Below are positions 1 through 8,067 of a stretch of 64,000 bases of DNA, piece after piece; the first letter of the stretch is position 1; each line of letters starts with the position of its first letter. Under the pieces are notes generated by a model that was not told the DNA's origin, did not search any database, and was given only the letters and a program-made list of their open reading frames with translations. The stretch covers positions 83,548-147,547 of the forward strand of contig JAGBEV010000053.1 of NCBI GenBank assembly GCA_017936785.1. The letters are read 5' to 3'. The stretch is from Lachnospiraceae bacterium. Its GTDB lineage: Bacteria; Bacillota; Clostridia; Lachnospirales; Lachnospiraceae. Position numbers and translations under genes: made by a program.

Positions 1-488
1 TGCTGGCAAACATGAAAATAAACAAAAAGAAAAACGCATTTCAGGACTGCGATCCATCTGATATCATCATTAATTGTTATAATCGTTTTGAGGAACTTGT
101 TCTGGGCAAAGGACTTAAGTTCCATGTTTCATTTCCCGAACAGCCTTTGAAGCATTATAAACTGGATAAAGACCGCATTACCCAGCTTCTGGTCATCCTT
201 TTAGATAATGCCCTAAGTTATACGGAATCAGGAACGATCACCCTTTCCGCATATGAGGAGCATGACAGGCTCCGCCTTTCCGTATCAGATACCGGCAAAG
301 GCATTCCTGATTCTATGAAAAAAAGAATATTTGACAAATTTTTCTCCGCCGATCAGTCACATTCCCAAAACGAGCATTACGGTCTGGGGCTTAGTATTGC
401 CAAAGAAATTGCCGCCCTGCATCATGCGGTCATTGAGGTTACCGATAACGAAGGCGGCGGAAGCGTATTTACTATATTATTTCCATAG
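1..488 (+). CDS. Sensor histidine kinase, C-terminal ATPase part (5' end outside window)
   Basis: This is the ATP-binding (HATPase_c) end of a two-component sensor kinase. The frame is open to the first base of the window, so the ATG at 12 is probably internal and the sensor, membrane and phospho-acceptor histidine parts lie upstream. Visible motifs are the N box (LLDNALSYTESG), G1 (DTGKGIP), F box (IFDKFF) and G2 (GLGLSIAKEIA), in the usual order and spacing. The stop codon lies inside the stem of a strong terminator, so this is the last gene of its transcript. The response regulator is not in the window, so the signal cannot be inferred. Confidence 0.9.
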   Translation, partial: LANMKINKKKNAFQDCDPSDIIINCYNRFEELVLGKGLKFHVSFPEQPLKHYKLDKDRITQLLVILLDNALSYTESGTITLSAYEEHDRLRLSVSDTGKGIPDSMKKRIFDKFFSADQSHSQNEHYGLGLSIAKEIAALHHAVIEVTDNEGGGSVFTILFP

Positions 489-521
489 GCAGACTTCTTG
501 CATATGGAAATAATATTTTTT
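474..521 (+). terminator. Rho-independent terminator of the histidine kinase gene
   Basis: A perfect 14-bp inverted repeat (474-487 with 503-516) with a 15-nt loop is followed by a T run. The kinase stop codon (486-488) is inside the first arm. Confidence 0.85.
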
Positions 522-523
522 AT

Positions 524-676
524 TCACAATATACCTGTTCTTCTTCCGTTTCTTTCATAGGTGGAAAAGCTATGATTTTTCGTACCGCCTTCTGCATTAA
601 AGCCATATGCCACCTCAATTCCTTCTATAAGCATTGATTTTCCCAACTTAATCTCCTTGATAAATCTGTTTTCCAT
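524..676 (-). CDS. Small 50-residue protein, translationally coupled to the upstream membrane protein
   Basis: This short reading frame starts one base after the stop of the 678-1331 gene. An AGAGGA ribosome site lies in the end of that gene, which is the layout of translational coupling. The product begins MENRFIKEIKLGK and ends RRTGIL. It has no membrane segment or signal peptide, and is mildly basic. I do not recognise the family. It may be a complete small protein or the N-terminal stub of a longer one, because it stops just before the terminator hairpin. Coding is supported by the strong ribosome site and the tight junction. Confidence 0.55.
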   Translation of the reverse strand: MENRFIKEIKLGKSMLIEGIEVAYGFNAEGGTKNHSFSTYERNGRRTGIL

Positions 677-677
677 G

Positions 678-1331
678 TTATCCTCTTTTCATTTGTTCCG
701 GCTCCCATTTCCCTTCATATAGGTTTCTCGTATCCAAAGGCAGGGGATCATTATAGATTGCCAGCTCCCCAAGCCTCACAAGCAGTCTCCGAATGTTATC
801 GCCGCCATAAAGGTATATCCGTTTCTTATGAAATTGAAACAGATAAACATAACCATTGCCCATAGCGCTTTTACGTGTAACCTTCAAATCCGAAATTTGA
901 CAGCTTTTACATTTTCCCAGAAAATTGATATAGATAATCCTGTCACTTTCAAGAATCATCTGTCCGTTATGATACAGGAGTATATAATATCCTGCCATCA
1001 TAACAAGGGGAATAGATAGCATACACATGACCAAAAACACAAAAAGCGATTCGTTTCCTTTCGGAATACTGATTATTAAACTTCCATATATCAGACATTC
1101 TCCTGTCAATGCAAATAAACATGCAAAAATAAATCCCCTATATTTAGAACATTTACATCTGCATCTGATGATGCCTTTTTCTGCCTCTTCCTGGCAGCGC
1201 ATATCCAGTATCTTTATTTCCTGTCCGATCTGCCTAGGATATACCCTCTTAAATACCAAAAGACAGATCCATATTATAACTGCAGCGATTCCACAGATAA
1301 CTGCCATTGCAGCGATCACACTTAATCCCAT
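678..1331 (-). CDS. Membrane protein of unknown function
   Basis: About 217 residues with an N-terminal membrane segment (roughly residues 4-28), a short basic cytoplasmic loop containing a CRCKCSKYRG stretch, two more membrane segments (near 70-90 and 100-125) and a C-terminal soluble domain of about 90 residues resembling a PH-like or YcxB-like tail. I chose the ATG at 1331 because GGGGAG sits six bases upstream; a GTG 48 bases further upstream has no ribosome site. It is followed at once by the small gene at 524-676. The family is not recognised. Confidence 0.7.
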   Translation of the reverse strand: MGLSVIAAMAVICGIAAVIIWICLLVFKRVYPRQIGQEIKILDMRCQEEAEKGIIRCRCKCSKYRGFIFACLFALTGECLIYGSLIISIPKGNESLFVFLVMCMLSIPLVMMAGYYILLYHNGQMILESDRIIYINFLGKCKSCQISDLKVTRKSAMGNGYVYLFQFHKKRIYLYGGDNIRRLLVRLGELAIYNDPLPLDTRNLYEGKWEPEQMKRG

Positions 1332-1431
1332 AAAGTACTCCCCAAAACTTTCATTACACTTTCTGCTATCACTTTTCACCTAATTATAAAATGTTTTTGA
1401 CAACAAGTAAACTTTATCTATATCTTTCCTT

Positions 1432-2292
1432 CTATTTATCGTGATTTTTCCCGGAAATATTCAGACATGCCAATCCAAAGAAAACTACTGCGACTGCCGT
1501 CATGATTCCAATACTTGCAGCCATGGAAACCTCTGTATTCCCAAATATATAGATGATGCCCAGTTCTTCCTTCAATTCTGTCACAACAGAAACCGGAACC
1601 CCTTCAAAAGCTTCTTCCATAACCGGTCCCATCATAATATTCCGAAAAATCAGAGCGCCATGGGAAACAGGAAATAACTTTACGATCCATTGTACCCCTT
1701 CAGGATAAGAGCCGATAGGCAGATAAATTCCCGTTAAGAATCCGATCAAAGTGCCCAGCACAATATTTGCCGTTGTATAGGCATTGATACTTTGAAATAA
1801 AGAAACCAAAAACAGTGCAATGGACGTATTCATAAAGGTATTCAGCAAAATAATGCCCAAAGTCCTCACTATGTTATGTAAACTCATCAATTCCCCGCCA
1901 TTGACAGTAACATAAATTTCTGCTGCTGCCAGTGCGATCACTGACATAACAACACCCACTGCATATGCGCTGAGCATATAACCGCCTGCGATCTGCCACT
2001 TTTTGACCGGTGCCACAAAAAAATCCTTTTCAATCCGGTCTGCCCTGTCCTTTACCATGGTTCCAAGCATACCCAAGGTTGTTGTCATACTGGTGATTGC
2101 CAAGACTCCTGCCATGACCCAGTTATCCATCATTTCTTCGGCACGCTCAAATTCCTTCAGCCCGTTCGTCCACACGTCTCCCAAAAATAACACATAAAGT
2201 CCTATGACAATAAACACTGCCAAAAGAGAAAAAATAACCGAGGATCTATCCCTTAAATATAATTTCAGATTTCTTTTTGCAAATGCGATCAT
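1432..2292 (-). CDS. ABC-2 type transporter permease
   Basis: A 286-residue integral membrane protein with about six membrane segments and the N-terminal layout of ABC-2 exporters (MIAFAKRNLKLYLRDRSSVIFSL is a typical start, with a basic amphipathic helix before the first span). A large extracytoplasmic loop (around residues 40-55) and a loop before the last span (around 215-250) are visible. It overlaps the ATPase gene by four bases, so the two subunits are translated together. Substrate is not evident; such pairs usually export peptides, lipids or drugs. Confidence 0.88.
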   Translation of the reverse strand: MIAFAKRNLKLYLRDRSSVIFSLLAVFIVIGLYVLFLGDVWTNGLKEFERAEEMMDNWVMAGVLAITSMTTTLGMLGTMVKDRADRIEKDFFVAPVKKWQIAGGYMLSAYAVGVVMSVIALAAAEIYVTVNGGELMSLHNIVRTLGIILLNTFMNTSIALFLVSLFQSINAYTTANIVLGTLIGFLTGIYLPIGSYPEGVQWIVKLFPVSHGALIFRNIMMGPVMEEAFEGVPVSVVTELKEELGIIYIFGNTEVSMAASIGIMTAVAVVFFGLACLNISGKNHDK

Positions 2293-3227
2293 TCCCGTAT
2301 CTCCTTTCCTGTTATGCCCAAAAATACGTCATCCATAGAGCCTTTTACCACCGTAAATCCTTCCAGAAAGGGCTCTGTAAGTTTCAAGATTGGCAATGCC
2401 TCCATAGTGGTCTGTAAATCCACTTCCAACAGCTCTTCTTTTTCCGTAAAACCGATTTTTCCTTTTGTAAATATCTCCTTTAACTTCTTTTTATTCTCTT
2501 CACCGCGGCACATAAGCCGCAGCTTATCTCTGGCATATTTTTCCTTTAAATCCAACGGAGTTCCTGCTGCCGCTACCATGCCGTGATCCACAACGACACA
2601 ATAATCGGCATCCTCTGCCTCTTCCATGTAATGGGTAGTCAGAAACACTGTCATTCCCTGTTCTTTTTGCAACTTTTTGATGGTATCCCAGACATTCCTT
2701 CTGGTCTGCGGATCAAGCCCTGTGGTGGGTTCATCCAAAAACAGGATCTTTGGCGTATGGAGAAGGGCTCTTGCGATATCTGCCCGTCTTCTTTGTCCTC
2801 CTGACAGCTTTCCGTATGGGCGTTTTAAGAAACTGCCCATTTCCGTAACATCACAGGCTTTTTTCACAGCCTCTTTCAATTCCTTACCCTTCAACCCATA
2901 AAAGCTGCCCCGGATCTTTAAGTTTTCCTCCACAGTAAGAAGCCCGTCTAAAAGACTTTCCTGAAACACCACGCCAATACTATCCCGGATTTCTCCATCC
3001 TGTTTTCCCAATTCATATCCGTTTACAAAAACCTCTCCTTTATCCGGTTTTAAAAATGTACAGATAGCATTGATGGTCGTGGACTTCCCGGCGCCGTTTG
3101 GTCCTAAAAAAGCAAACAACTTTCCCGGTTCCACATAGAAACTGATATCCTTTACTGCCTGCACATTGCCATAGGATTTGGCTAAATGATTTACCTCAAT
3201 GATTTTCGCTGATTTTTTCTCTTCCAT
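2289..3227 (-). CDS. ABC transporter ATP-binding protein (ABC-2 exporter type)
   Basis: The 312-residue ATPase subunit of the exporter. The Walker A motif is GPNGAGKST, the signature is LSGGQRRRADIARAL, Walker B is ILFLDEPTTGLDP, and a switch histidine follows in TTHYMEEAE. The C-terminal 90 residues form the extra domain usual in DrrA/NatA-like ATPases. The upstream region holds a promoter (3253-3281) and three 21-bp direct repeats (3293-3355). A LytTR regulator is encoded immediately upstream on the same strand, so transporter expression is probably under that regulator. A self-resistance or peptide-export role is possible but not shown. Confidence 0.93.
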   Translation of the reverse strand: MEEKKSAKIIEVNHLAKSYGNVQAVKDISFYVEPGKLFAFLGPNGAGKSTTINAICTFLKPDKGEVFVNGYELGKQDGEIRDSIGVVFQESLLDGLLTVEENLKIRGSFYGLKGKELKEAVKKACDVTEMGSFLKRPYGKLSGGQRRRADIARALLHTPKILFLDEPTTGLDPQTRRNVWDTIKKLQKEQGMTVFLTTHYMEEAEDADYCVVVDHGMVAAAGTPLDLKEKYARDKLRLMCRGEENKKKLKEIFTKGKIGFTEKEELLEVDLQTTMEALPILKLTEPFLEGFTVVKGSMDDVFLGITGKEIRE

Positions 3228-3252
3228 GAACTTCTCTCCCTTCCATGAAATA

Positions 3253-3281
3253 AATATAAATCATGAAAAAAATCCGGTAAA
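3253..3281 (-). promoter_or_regulatory. Promoter of the ABC exporter operon
   Basis: On the minus strand, a TTTACC -35 box (3276-3281) and a TATATT -10 box (3253-3258) are separated by 17 bases. The 21-bp repeats sit directly upstream of the -35 box, a position suited to activation. Confidence 0.6.
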
Positions 3282-3292
3282 TATCCGTAATT

Positions 3293-3355
3293 GCAAGTTG
3301 CATTTTCTTTCCGGTAAGTTGTAATTCTTTTCCCGTAAGTTGCAAAGGTTTAGGA
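3293..3355 (-). promoter_or_regulatory. Three 21-bp direct repeats, probable LytTR binding sites
   Basis: The core GYAAGTTGYA (GCAACTT read towards the exporter genes) recurs at 3293, 3314 and 3335, exactly 21 bases apart, with similar C/T-rich spacers. LytTR-domain proteins bind tandem direct repeats about 21 bases apart on one face of the helix. The LytTR gene at 3943-4380 is the obvious candidate binder. Confidence 0.6.
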
Positions 3356-3356
3356 A

Positions 3357-3449
3357 AAGAGGCTGCCGCATTTAGAAAATTTTATATATATCAAAGCGAA
3401 AGCGTGTTTCCGTGATATATATAAAATTTTCTAAATGCGGCAGCCTCTT
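3357..3449. repeat. Perfect 37-bp inverted repeat (hairpin, terminator-like)
   Basis: Arms 3357-3393 and 3413-3449 are exact reverse complements over 37 bases, with a 19-base loop. It lies between the end of the DUF3021 gene and the ABC promoter region, so it can end the LytTR-DUF3021 transcript. Its GAGGCTGC-start arms resemble the terminators at 52162 and 57621. The loop region (3395-3417) matches a segment at 22026-22048 in the opposite orientation. Confidence 0.85.
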
Positions 3450-3497
3450 AAGCCTTTTTCCCTTTTCTATATGCAGTGGAAAATCATTTTAGAATAT

Positions 3498-3932
3498 TTA
3501 CTGATTTGCCATCCGCTTTCTTTCTGCAAGAGCATCATTCAGTTGTTTTGCCCTTCTTAGATCGTCACAAAAAACGCTGGCACGAATGATCACATAAACA
3601 GCTAAGACAATAAAGAAAAAGAATATGCCCTGTAAAACCGTTTCGTAAAGCCCCAGATATCTGCCAAATACCATTAAGACACATTCCAGCAAAAGAAAAT
3701 GTATCACAAGTCTCACATTCATTTCCTTCTGGCTCAGTTCTCTTTTGGAATAAAATATAAGAGATGGTAAATCTCCTGCCAGTGAAAATATAAGCATCTG
3801 ACCAAAATAATCCACTCCAAAAACTGATTCCTTAGAGAAAACCAGACAAAAAACAAAAGTTGCCATCATAGAACAGCCGTAAATGGCAGGATAACTGACC
3901 AGTATTTTTTTTATAAGATCCCGTAATTCCAT
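3498..3932 (-). CDS. DUF3021 membrane protein, LytTR partner
   Basis: About 144 residues with four membrane segments and the DUF3021 layout (short N-terminal helix, two hairpins of membrane spans, charged C-terminal tail ending ALAERKRMANQ). The start is set by AGGAGG six bases before the ATG at 3932; a longer frame into the upstream gene lacks a ribosome site. DUF3021 proteins are commonly encoded next to LytTR-domain regulators and are thought to hold them at the membrane or inhibit them. It follows the LytTR gene by ten bases. Confidence 0.85.
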   Translation of the reverse strand: MELRDLIKKILVSYPAIYGCSMMATFVFCLVFSKESVFGVDYFGQMLIFSLAGDLPSLIFYSKRELSQKEMNVRLVIHFLLLECVLMVFGRYLGLYETVLQGIFFFFIVLAVYVIIRASVFCDDLRRAKQLNDALAERKRMANQ

Positions 3933-3942
3933 GACGTACCTC

Positions 3943-4380
3943 CTATAGTCCCAATATCTTCTTAAGCTGGGGAACATAACCTCTGGACACTAACAGCTTT
4001 TCCCCATTATCCATATGTGCCTCAAATCTGCCGCTGAAAGAAGGCTTGATATGGGAAATTTTCATGGCATTGATCACTGTTGACTTGGAAGCCCTGAAAA
4101 ACTGCGTTCCCGCCGTAAGCTCTTCAAATTCATATAATTTCAGCTTTGTTTCATATACCTGGTTTTCACAATATAAAAAGGATTTCTGGTCTACTGTATC
4201 AAAATAATAGATATCCTTAAGACTGAGGCGGTAAATCTCATCCCCCTGCATTCCCGTCAACTGCTCTTTTGACACCTTTAATCTATGTAACAATGCCATA
4301 ATCTCATCATTCATTTCATGACACTTGATTATAATCTCCTCTTCTTCCCCCTGAGGAATTTCTTCAATGGAAATCTTCAC
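3943..4380 (-). CDS. LytTR-domain DNA-binding regulator
   Basis: A 145-residue regulator with no receiver domain. Residues from about 45 to the end form a LytTR DNA-binding domain: IYRLSLKDIYYFDTVDQKS, the FFRASKSTVINAMKI helix region and the SRGYVPQLKKIL end. The N-terminal part is a short acidic region. It sits 16 bases after the EamA transporter and 10 bases before DUF3021, so all three may be one transcript. In this gene pair type the membrane partner normally controls the regulator. The 21-bp repeats at 3293-3355 are its likely target. Confidence 0.9.
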   Translation of the reverse strand: MKISIEEIPQGEEEEIIIKCHEMNDEIMALLHRLKVSKEQLTGMQGDEIYRLSLKDIYYFDTVDQKSFLYCENQVYETKLKLYEFEELTAGTQFFRASKSTVINAMKISHIKPSFSGRFEAHMDNGEKLLVSRGYVPQLKKILGL

Positions 4381-4396
4381 CTGTTATCTCCTTCAT

Positions 4397-5260
4397 TTAC
4401 GCAATTATCATAAGAAGCGTCCCCGCCACGATACATACAAGTCCGCCCAGGGCTTTTCCCCATATCTTTTCTTTAAAGATCACTGCTGAAGCAATGACCA
4501 CAAACAAAATACTCATTTTATCAATAGGCACTACCACACTGGCAAGACCATCATGTAATGCCTTAAAATAACAAAGCCAGGAAGCTCCTGTGGCAAAACC
4601 GGACAATGTGATAAAAAGCAATTCTCTTTTTTCTATTCCCCTGACCTGATCCTTCTTACCTCCTGCAAGCACCATGATCCATGCCATCACAAGCACTACT
4701 ACGGTCCGGATGGCTGTTCCCAGATTGGATTCCACATCTTCAATACCGATTTTGCCCAGAATAGAGGTCAGAGCTGCAAATACTGCAGATCCCAGGGCAT
4801 ATAAAAGCCATTTTGGATCATGAACCGCATTTTGTTCTCTCTTTTTCCAGTCAACCATTAAATAAGTCCCGGCTGTGATCAGGATCAATGCAATTCCTTT
4901 GGCAGAAGAAAAAGGTTCTTTTAAGATCACAAAGGCAAAGATCAGAGTAAATACGATACTGCTTTTATCCACAGCAACTACCTTATTGACTTCTCCAAGC
5001 TGCAGTGCCCTGAAATAGCAAAGCCAGGAAGCTCCTGTGGCAAAGCCGGACAAGATCAAAAATATCCAGCTCTTCCATTCCACATTCCCGATATCATGAA
5101 AGGAACCGGCAAAAAATACCATAATCCATGCAAACACCATGACCACACCTGTCCTGATGGCAGTTGCCACTGTAGAATCCGTCTTTTTAATTCCACATTT
5201 TGCCAAAATCGTTGTCAATGCTGCAAATATAGATGATGCCAATGCCAGTACAATCCACAT
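4397..5260 (-). CDS. EamA/DMT-family transporter
   Basis: A 287-residue carrier with ten membrane segments made of two tandem EamA repeats (about residues 3-135 and 150-287). The internal duplication is clear: the phrase GFATGASWLCYF occurs in both halves, as do TAIRTVVV-like and IVFTLIF/ILFVVIA segments. EamA proteins move small metabolites or drugs; the substrate is not readable here. It is the first gene of a likely operon with the LytTR and DUF3021 genes. Confidence 0.88.
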   Translation of the reverse strand: MWIVLALASSIFAALTTILAKCGIKKTDSTVATAIRTGVVMVFAWIMVFFAGSFHDIGNVEWKSWIFLILSGFATGASWLCYFRALQLGEVNKVVAVDKSSIVFTLIFAFVILKEPFSSAKGIALILITAGTYLMVDWKKREQNAVHDPKWLLYALGSAVFAALTSILGKIGIEDVESNLGTAIRTVVVLVMAWIMVLAGGKKDQVRGIEKRELLFITLSGFATGASWLCYFKALHDGLASVVVPIDKMSILFVVIASAVIFKEKIWGKALGGLVCIVAGTLLMIIA

Positions 5261-5353
5261 AGGATGCCTCCCATCTAAAGATACTTTACCATAGTTTTTC
5301 GTTTTTTTACACTATCCTATTACATATCCTTATAACTTTCTTTTTTCTTCATG

Positions 5354-5392
5354 AAAAAAAGAACCATGTGCAGTTTTTTGCACACAGTTCTT
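5354..5392 (-). terminator. Terminator of the DUF554 gene
   Basis: Read on the minus strand, AAGAACTGTGTGC pairs with GCACATGGTTCTT around a short A-rich loop and runs straight into a seven-T tract. Confidence 0.8.
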
Positions 5393-5393
5393 C

Positions 5394-6113
5394 CTAATTA
5401 GCCATAAAAGCCCAAATAACTGCTATTATAATAGCCGGCAGCATATTCCCCACTTTAATCTTTTTATCAAAGATCAGGTTCACGCCCACGCAAAAAATCA
5501 ACATGGAACCGGTCAGGGACAAATTGTTTAAAGCCGCTTCTGTCATAAGGGGCTCTATCAGCTTTGCCAAAAGCGTAATGGCACCTTGAAATAAAAAGAC
5601 GGGGATTGCTGCAAAAATACACCCTTTTCCCATGGAAGCCGTCATAACGATCACGATCAAAAGATCTAAAACCGCTTTTAATGCCAGAGTGGAATAATCC
5701 CCATAAATGCCATCCTGTATAGAACCTACGATTGCCATGGCACCTATACAGATGGTAAGGGAAGTTGTAACAAAGCCATTTACAAAAGAAGCATCTTTGG
5801 CATTTCCGGTTTTTGCTTTCAGCCATTCTCCAAACTGCTCCATGCGCAGCTCTATATTTAATAATTCTCCGATCAATGACCCAATGGCGAAGCTGCCGAT
5901 AATCATCATGGTCCCTCCGCTGCTGAGCCGGTCATTGCTGACCACCATCATCTTTTCCATGGCTCCACCGATACCTACAAACAAAACACATACGCCTACG
6001 GATTTCATCAGTGTATCCTGAAAACGCTGGCTTAAAAATCTTCCAAACAGCATTCCGATAATGCCGCCTGCTATGATTCCTGCCACATTGATCAAAGTTC
6101 CAAGTCCTATCAT
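5394..6113 (-). CDS. DUF554 membrane protein
   Basis: About 239 residues with seven or so membrane segments, glycine-rich at the start (INVAGIIAGGIIGMLFGRF) and matching the DUF554 (YdfK/YqgA-like) family in length and pattern, including MEQFGEWLK and the SFVNGFVTTSLTICIGAMAIVGS-type central region. I placed the start at the ATG at 6113, which has AGAGGT seven bases upstream; the frame extends 45 bases further without a ribosome site. Function of the family is not established; a transport role is usually supposed. It appears monocistronic. Confidence 0.85.
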   Translation of the reverse strand: MIGLGTLINVAGIIAGGIIGMLFGRFLSQRFQDTLMKSVGVCVLFVGIGGAMEKMMVVSNDRLSSGGTMMIIGSFAIGSLIGELLNIELRMEQFGEWLKAKTGNAKDASFVNGFVTTSLTICIGAMAIVGSIQDGIYGDYSTLALKAVLDLLIVIVMTASMGKGCIFAAIPVFLFQGAITLLAKLIEPLMTEAALNNLSLTGSMLIFCVGVNLIFDKKIKVGNMLPAIIIAVIWAFMAN

Positions 6114-6242
6114 TTTTTCTACCTCTCTTATGTCACACCTTGCGGCAGCATATTTCATGCTTCAATCTCCGCACAAAACACTCTACCAGCATATGGTATC
6201 ACAAATCAAGAGTTTTTTTACTTCTTTATCAGCGCTTCCTTA

Positions 6243-7415
6243 TTAACGATATGACCTTTCAAAAATCCCGGCGCATTCCTCATGGGACATCGGTACACGG
6301 TCACAGGCAAATAAACCGCCCATAGTGTCTCTGGCATTCTTAGCCAGGGTCATAAATTCATTGTTCTGAATGCCGTAATCTGACATCTTCAGGTCTGCCA
6401 CACCGCACTCTTTTTGCAATTTTGCAAGTGCTGTAATAAAGTCTATAGGCTCCTTTGCGTCCTTCATGCCCAAAGCCTGTGCCATACGTACAAACCGCTC
6501 ATCACAGGCATGTTTCTCTATAAAATGTTTATAATATTCTATGGAGATCATGATCAGTCCCGCTCCATGAGGCAGTTCATGGTGATAAGCGCTCATAGCA
6601 TGCTCCATGGAATGCTCGCTGGTACATGCGCTGATGGTCATGACCACGCCGGATAGGGTATTGGCAAAAGCCACATGCTCTCTTGCTTCCATATCGGAAC
6701 CATCCTTTACGGCACGCGCCAGATATGCGCCAATGTTCTCAATAGCTGTCAAAGCATACATATCGCTCATCAGGTTAGCAGGCGCTGCAATATAACATTC
6801 CACACTGTGAAATAAGGCATCAAAGCCCTGATATGCCGTAAATTCTGCCGGCACGGATTTCATCAGTTCAGGGTCCACCACTGCGATTCTGGGGAATAAG
6901 GAATCATACCCGCCAAAACCGATCTTTTCATTGGTTTCGTCATTGGAAATAACGCCGTACTGGTCCACTTCGCTGCCGGTTCCTGCTGTTGTGGTGATCG
7001 CCACAATAGGAAGCGGTTCATGGACAAGGGCTTTCTCCTTTCCCGTTCCGCCGCTTACATAATCCCATAGATCACCTTCATTGGTCGCCATTGCCGCAAT
7101 GGCTTTGGATGCGTCCATAACGCTGCCGCCGCCTAATGCCACAATAAAATCACAGCCGTTTTTCTTTGCACATGCTGCTCCTTCCATAACTGTAGATTTC
7201 AAAGGATTTGCCATGATCCCGTTAAATACAACACTTTCCACTCCTGCTAATCTTAGTTGTTCTTCCGTCCTTGCCAAAGAACCGTTTTCCCTGGTGGATT
7301 TTCCGTTGGAAATAACGATCAATGCCTTTTTTCCCGGCATTTTTTGAATGTTTAAATTGTTCAGCTGCCCTTCACCAAATAAGATTCTGGTAGGTATATA
7401 CATTTGAAAGCTCAT
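6243..7415 (-). CDS. Iron-containing alcohol dehydrogenase
   Basis: A 390-residue group III (Fe-type) alcohol dehydrogenase, reducing aldehydes or ketones with NAD(P)H. The N-terminal half has the nucleotide-binding GGGSVMD motif and the TTTAGTGSEV segment. The metal ligands are visible in QGFDALFHSVECY (Asp and His) and in the SMEHAMSAYHHELPHGAGL region (two His). I chose the ATG at 7415, which has AGGAG seven bases upstream. The gene is divergent from a MerR regulator and its promoter is of the MerR-activated kind, so it is probably induced by an aldehyde or a related electrophile. Exact substrate cannot be read. Confidence 0.93.
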   Translation of the reverse strand: MSFQMYIPTRILFGEGQLNNLNIQKMPGKKALIVISNGKSTRENGSLARTEEQLRLAGVESVVFNGIMANPLKSTVMEGAACAKKNGCDFIVALGGGSVMDASKAIAAMATNEGDLWDYVSGGTGKEKALVHEPLPIVAITTTAGTGSEVDQYGVISNDETNEKIGFGGYDSLFPRIAVVDPELMKSVPAEFTAYQGFDALFHSVECYIAAPANLMSDMYALTAIENIGAYLARAVKDGSDMEAREHVAFANTLSGVVMTISACTSEHSMEHAMSAYHHELPHGAGLIMISIEYYKHFIEKHACDERFVRMAQALGMKDAKEPIDFITALAKLQKECGVADLKMSDYGIQNNEFMTLAKNARDTMGGLFACDRVPMSHEECAGIFERSYR

Positions 7416-7482
7416 CTTTCCACTCCTTTTCATTGACATATTTTCAAATTAACATTATACTTGCTTCTAGAAGTTATTTTAG

Positions 7483-7513
7483 ATTATAGAACTTAAAGTC
7501 AACTTTAAGTCAA
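7483..7513 (-). promoter_or_regulatory. MerR-type promoter and operator of the alcohol dehydrogenase
   Basis: On the minus strand, TTGACT (7508-7513) and TATAAT (7483-7488) are separated by 19 bases, two more than normal. The spacer is largely filled by the palindrome ACTTAAAGT-CA-ACTTTAAGT (7491-7510). A long spacer with a central dyad is the hallmark of promoters that MerR-family activators twist into shape. Confidence 0.8.
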
Positions 7514-7546
7514 TGGTTTTATATAAAAAAATTAGGAGAAAATATA

Positions 7547-7993
7547 ATGCTTTATACCGTAGGCGAAATGGCAAAGAAAATGAATGTAGCGCCTTCTACT
7601 CTGCGCTACTATGACAAAGAAGGACTGCTTCCCTTTGTGGAACGCTCCGACGGCGGCATCCGCATGTTTAAGGATTCGGATTTTGAATGGCTGCATATTA
7701 TCGAATGCCTGAAGAAAACCGGAATGTCCATCAAGGATATCAAGACATTTATCGATTGGTGCATTGAAGGGGATTCCACCATTGAACAGCGGCTTCAACT
7801 GATCGACCGCCAGCGCGATGCAGTACTGGCGCAGATGGCACAAATGCAGGAAACCTTAGATACCTTAAATTATAAGCACTGGTACTATGAAGTTGCAAAA
7901 GAAGCCGGAACCTGTGCTGTGCACAAAAACATGGAGGAGAAGGATATTCCGAAAGAGTTTCATCAGGTTATCCACAAATCCCGCAGCTTATAA
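7547..7993 (+). CDS. MerR-family transcriptional regulator (AdhR-like)
   Basis: A 148-residue MerR regulator. The N-terminal winged helix reads YTVGEMAKKMNVAPSTLRYYD, followed by EGLLPFVERSDGGIRMF, and then a long dimerisation helix (about residues 80-110). Its ATG at 7547 has AGGAGA seven bases upstream. It is divergent from the iron alcohol dehydrogenase, the arrangement of B. subtilis adhR-adhA. One cysteine (in EAGTCAVHK) lies in the C-terminal part and another in the linker, so thiol-based aldehyde sensing is possible but not shown. Confidence 0.92.
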   Translation: MLYTVGEMAKKMNVAPSTLRYYDKEGLLPFVERSDGGIRMFKDSDFEWLHIIECLKKTGMSIKDIKTFIDWCIEGDSTIEQRLQLIDRQRDAVLAQMAQMQETLDTLNYKHWYYEVAKEAGTCAVHKNMEEKDIPKEFHQVIHKSRSL

Positions 7994-8067
7994 AAAATGG
8001 GCTGTTGAAAGTTAAGTCTGCACCAATTCGTTAATCGCACAGACCTGCCTTTCAACAGCTCTTTTTG
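7994..8067. terminator. Bidirectional terminator between MerR and lipoprotein genes
   Basis: GGCTGTTGAAAG pairs with CTTTCAACAGC, with an inner GTCTG/CAGAC stem. T runs follow on both strands, serving the two convergent genes. Confidence 0.85.

Noticed and set aside
5467-5826. Cys-rich 119-codon frame inside the DUF554 gene
   Set aside because: Out-of-frame reading of a real membrane protein; no start signal.
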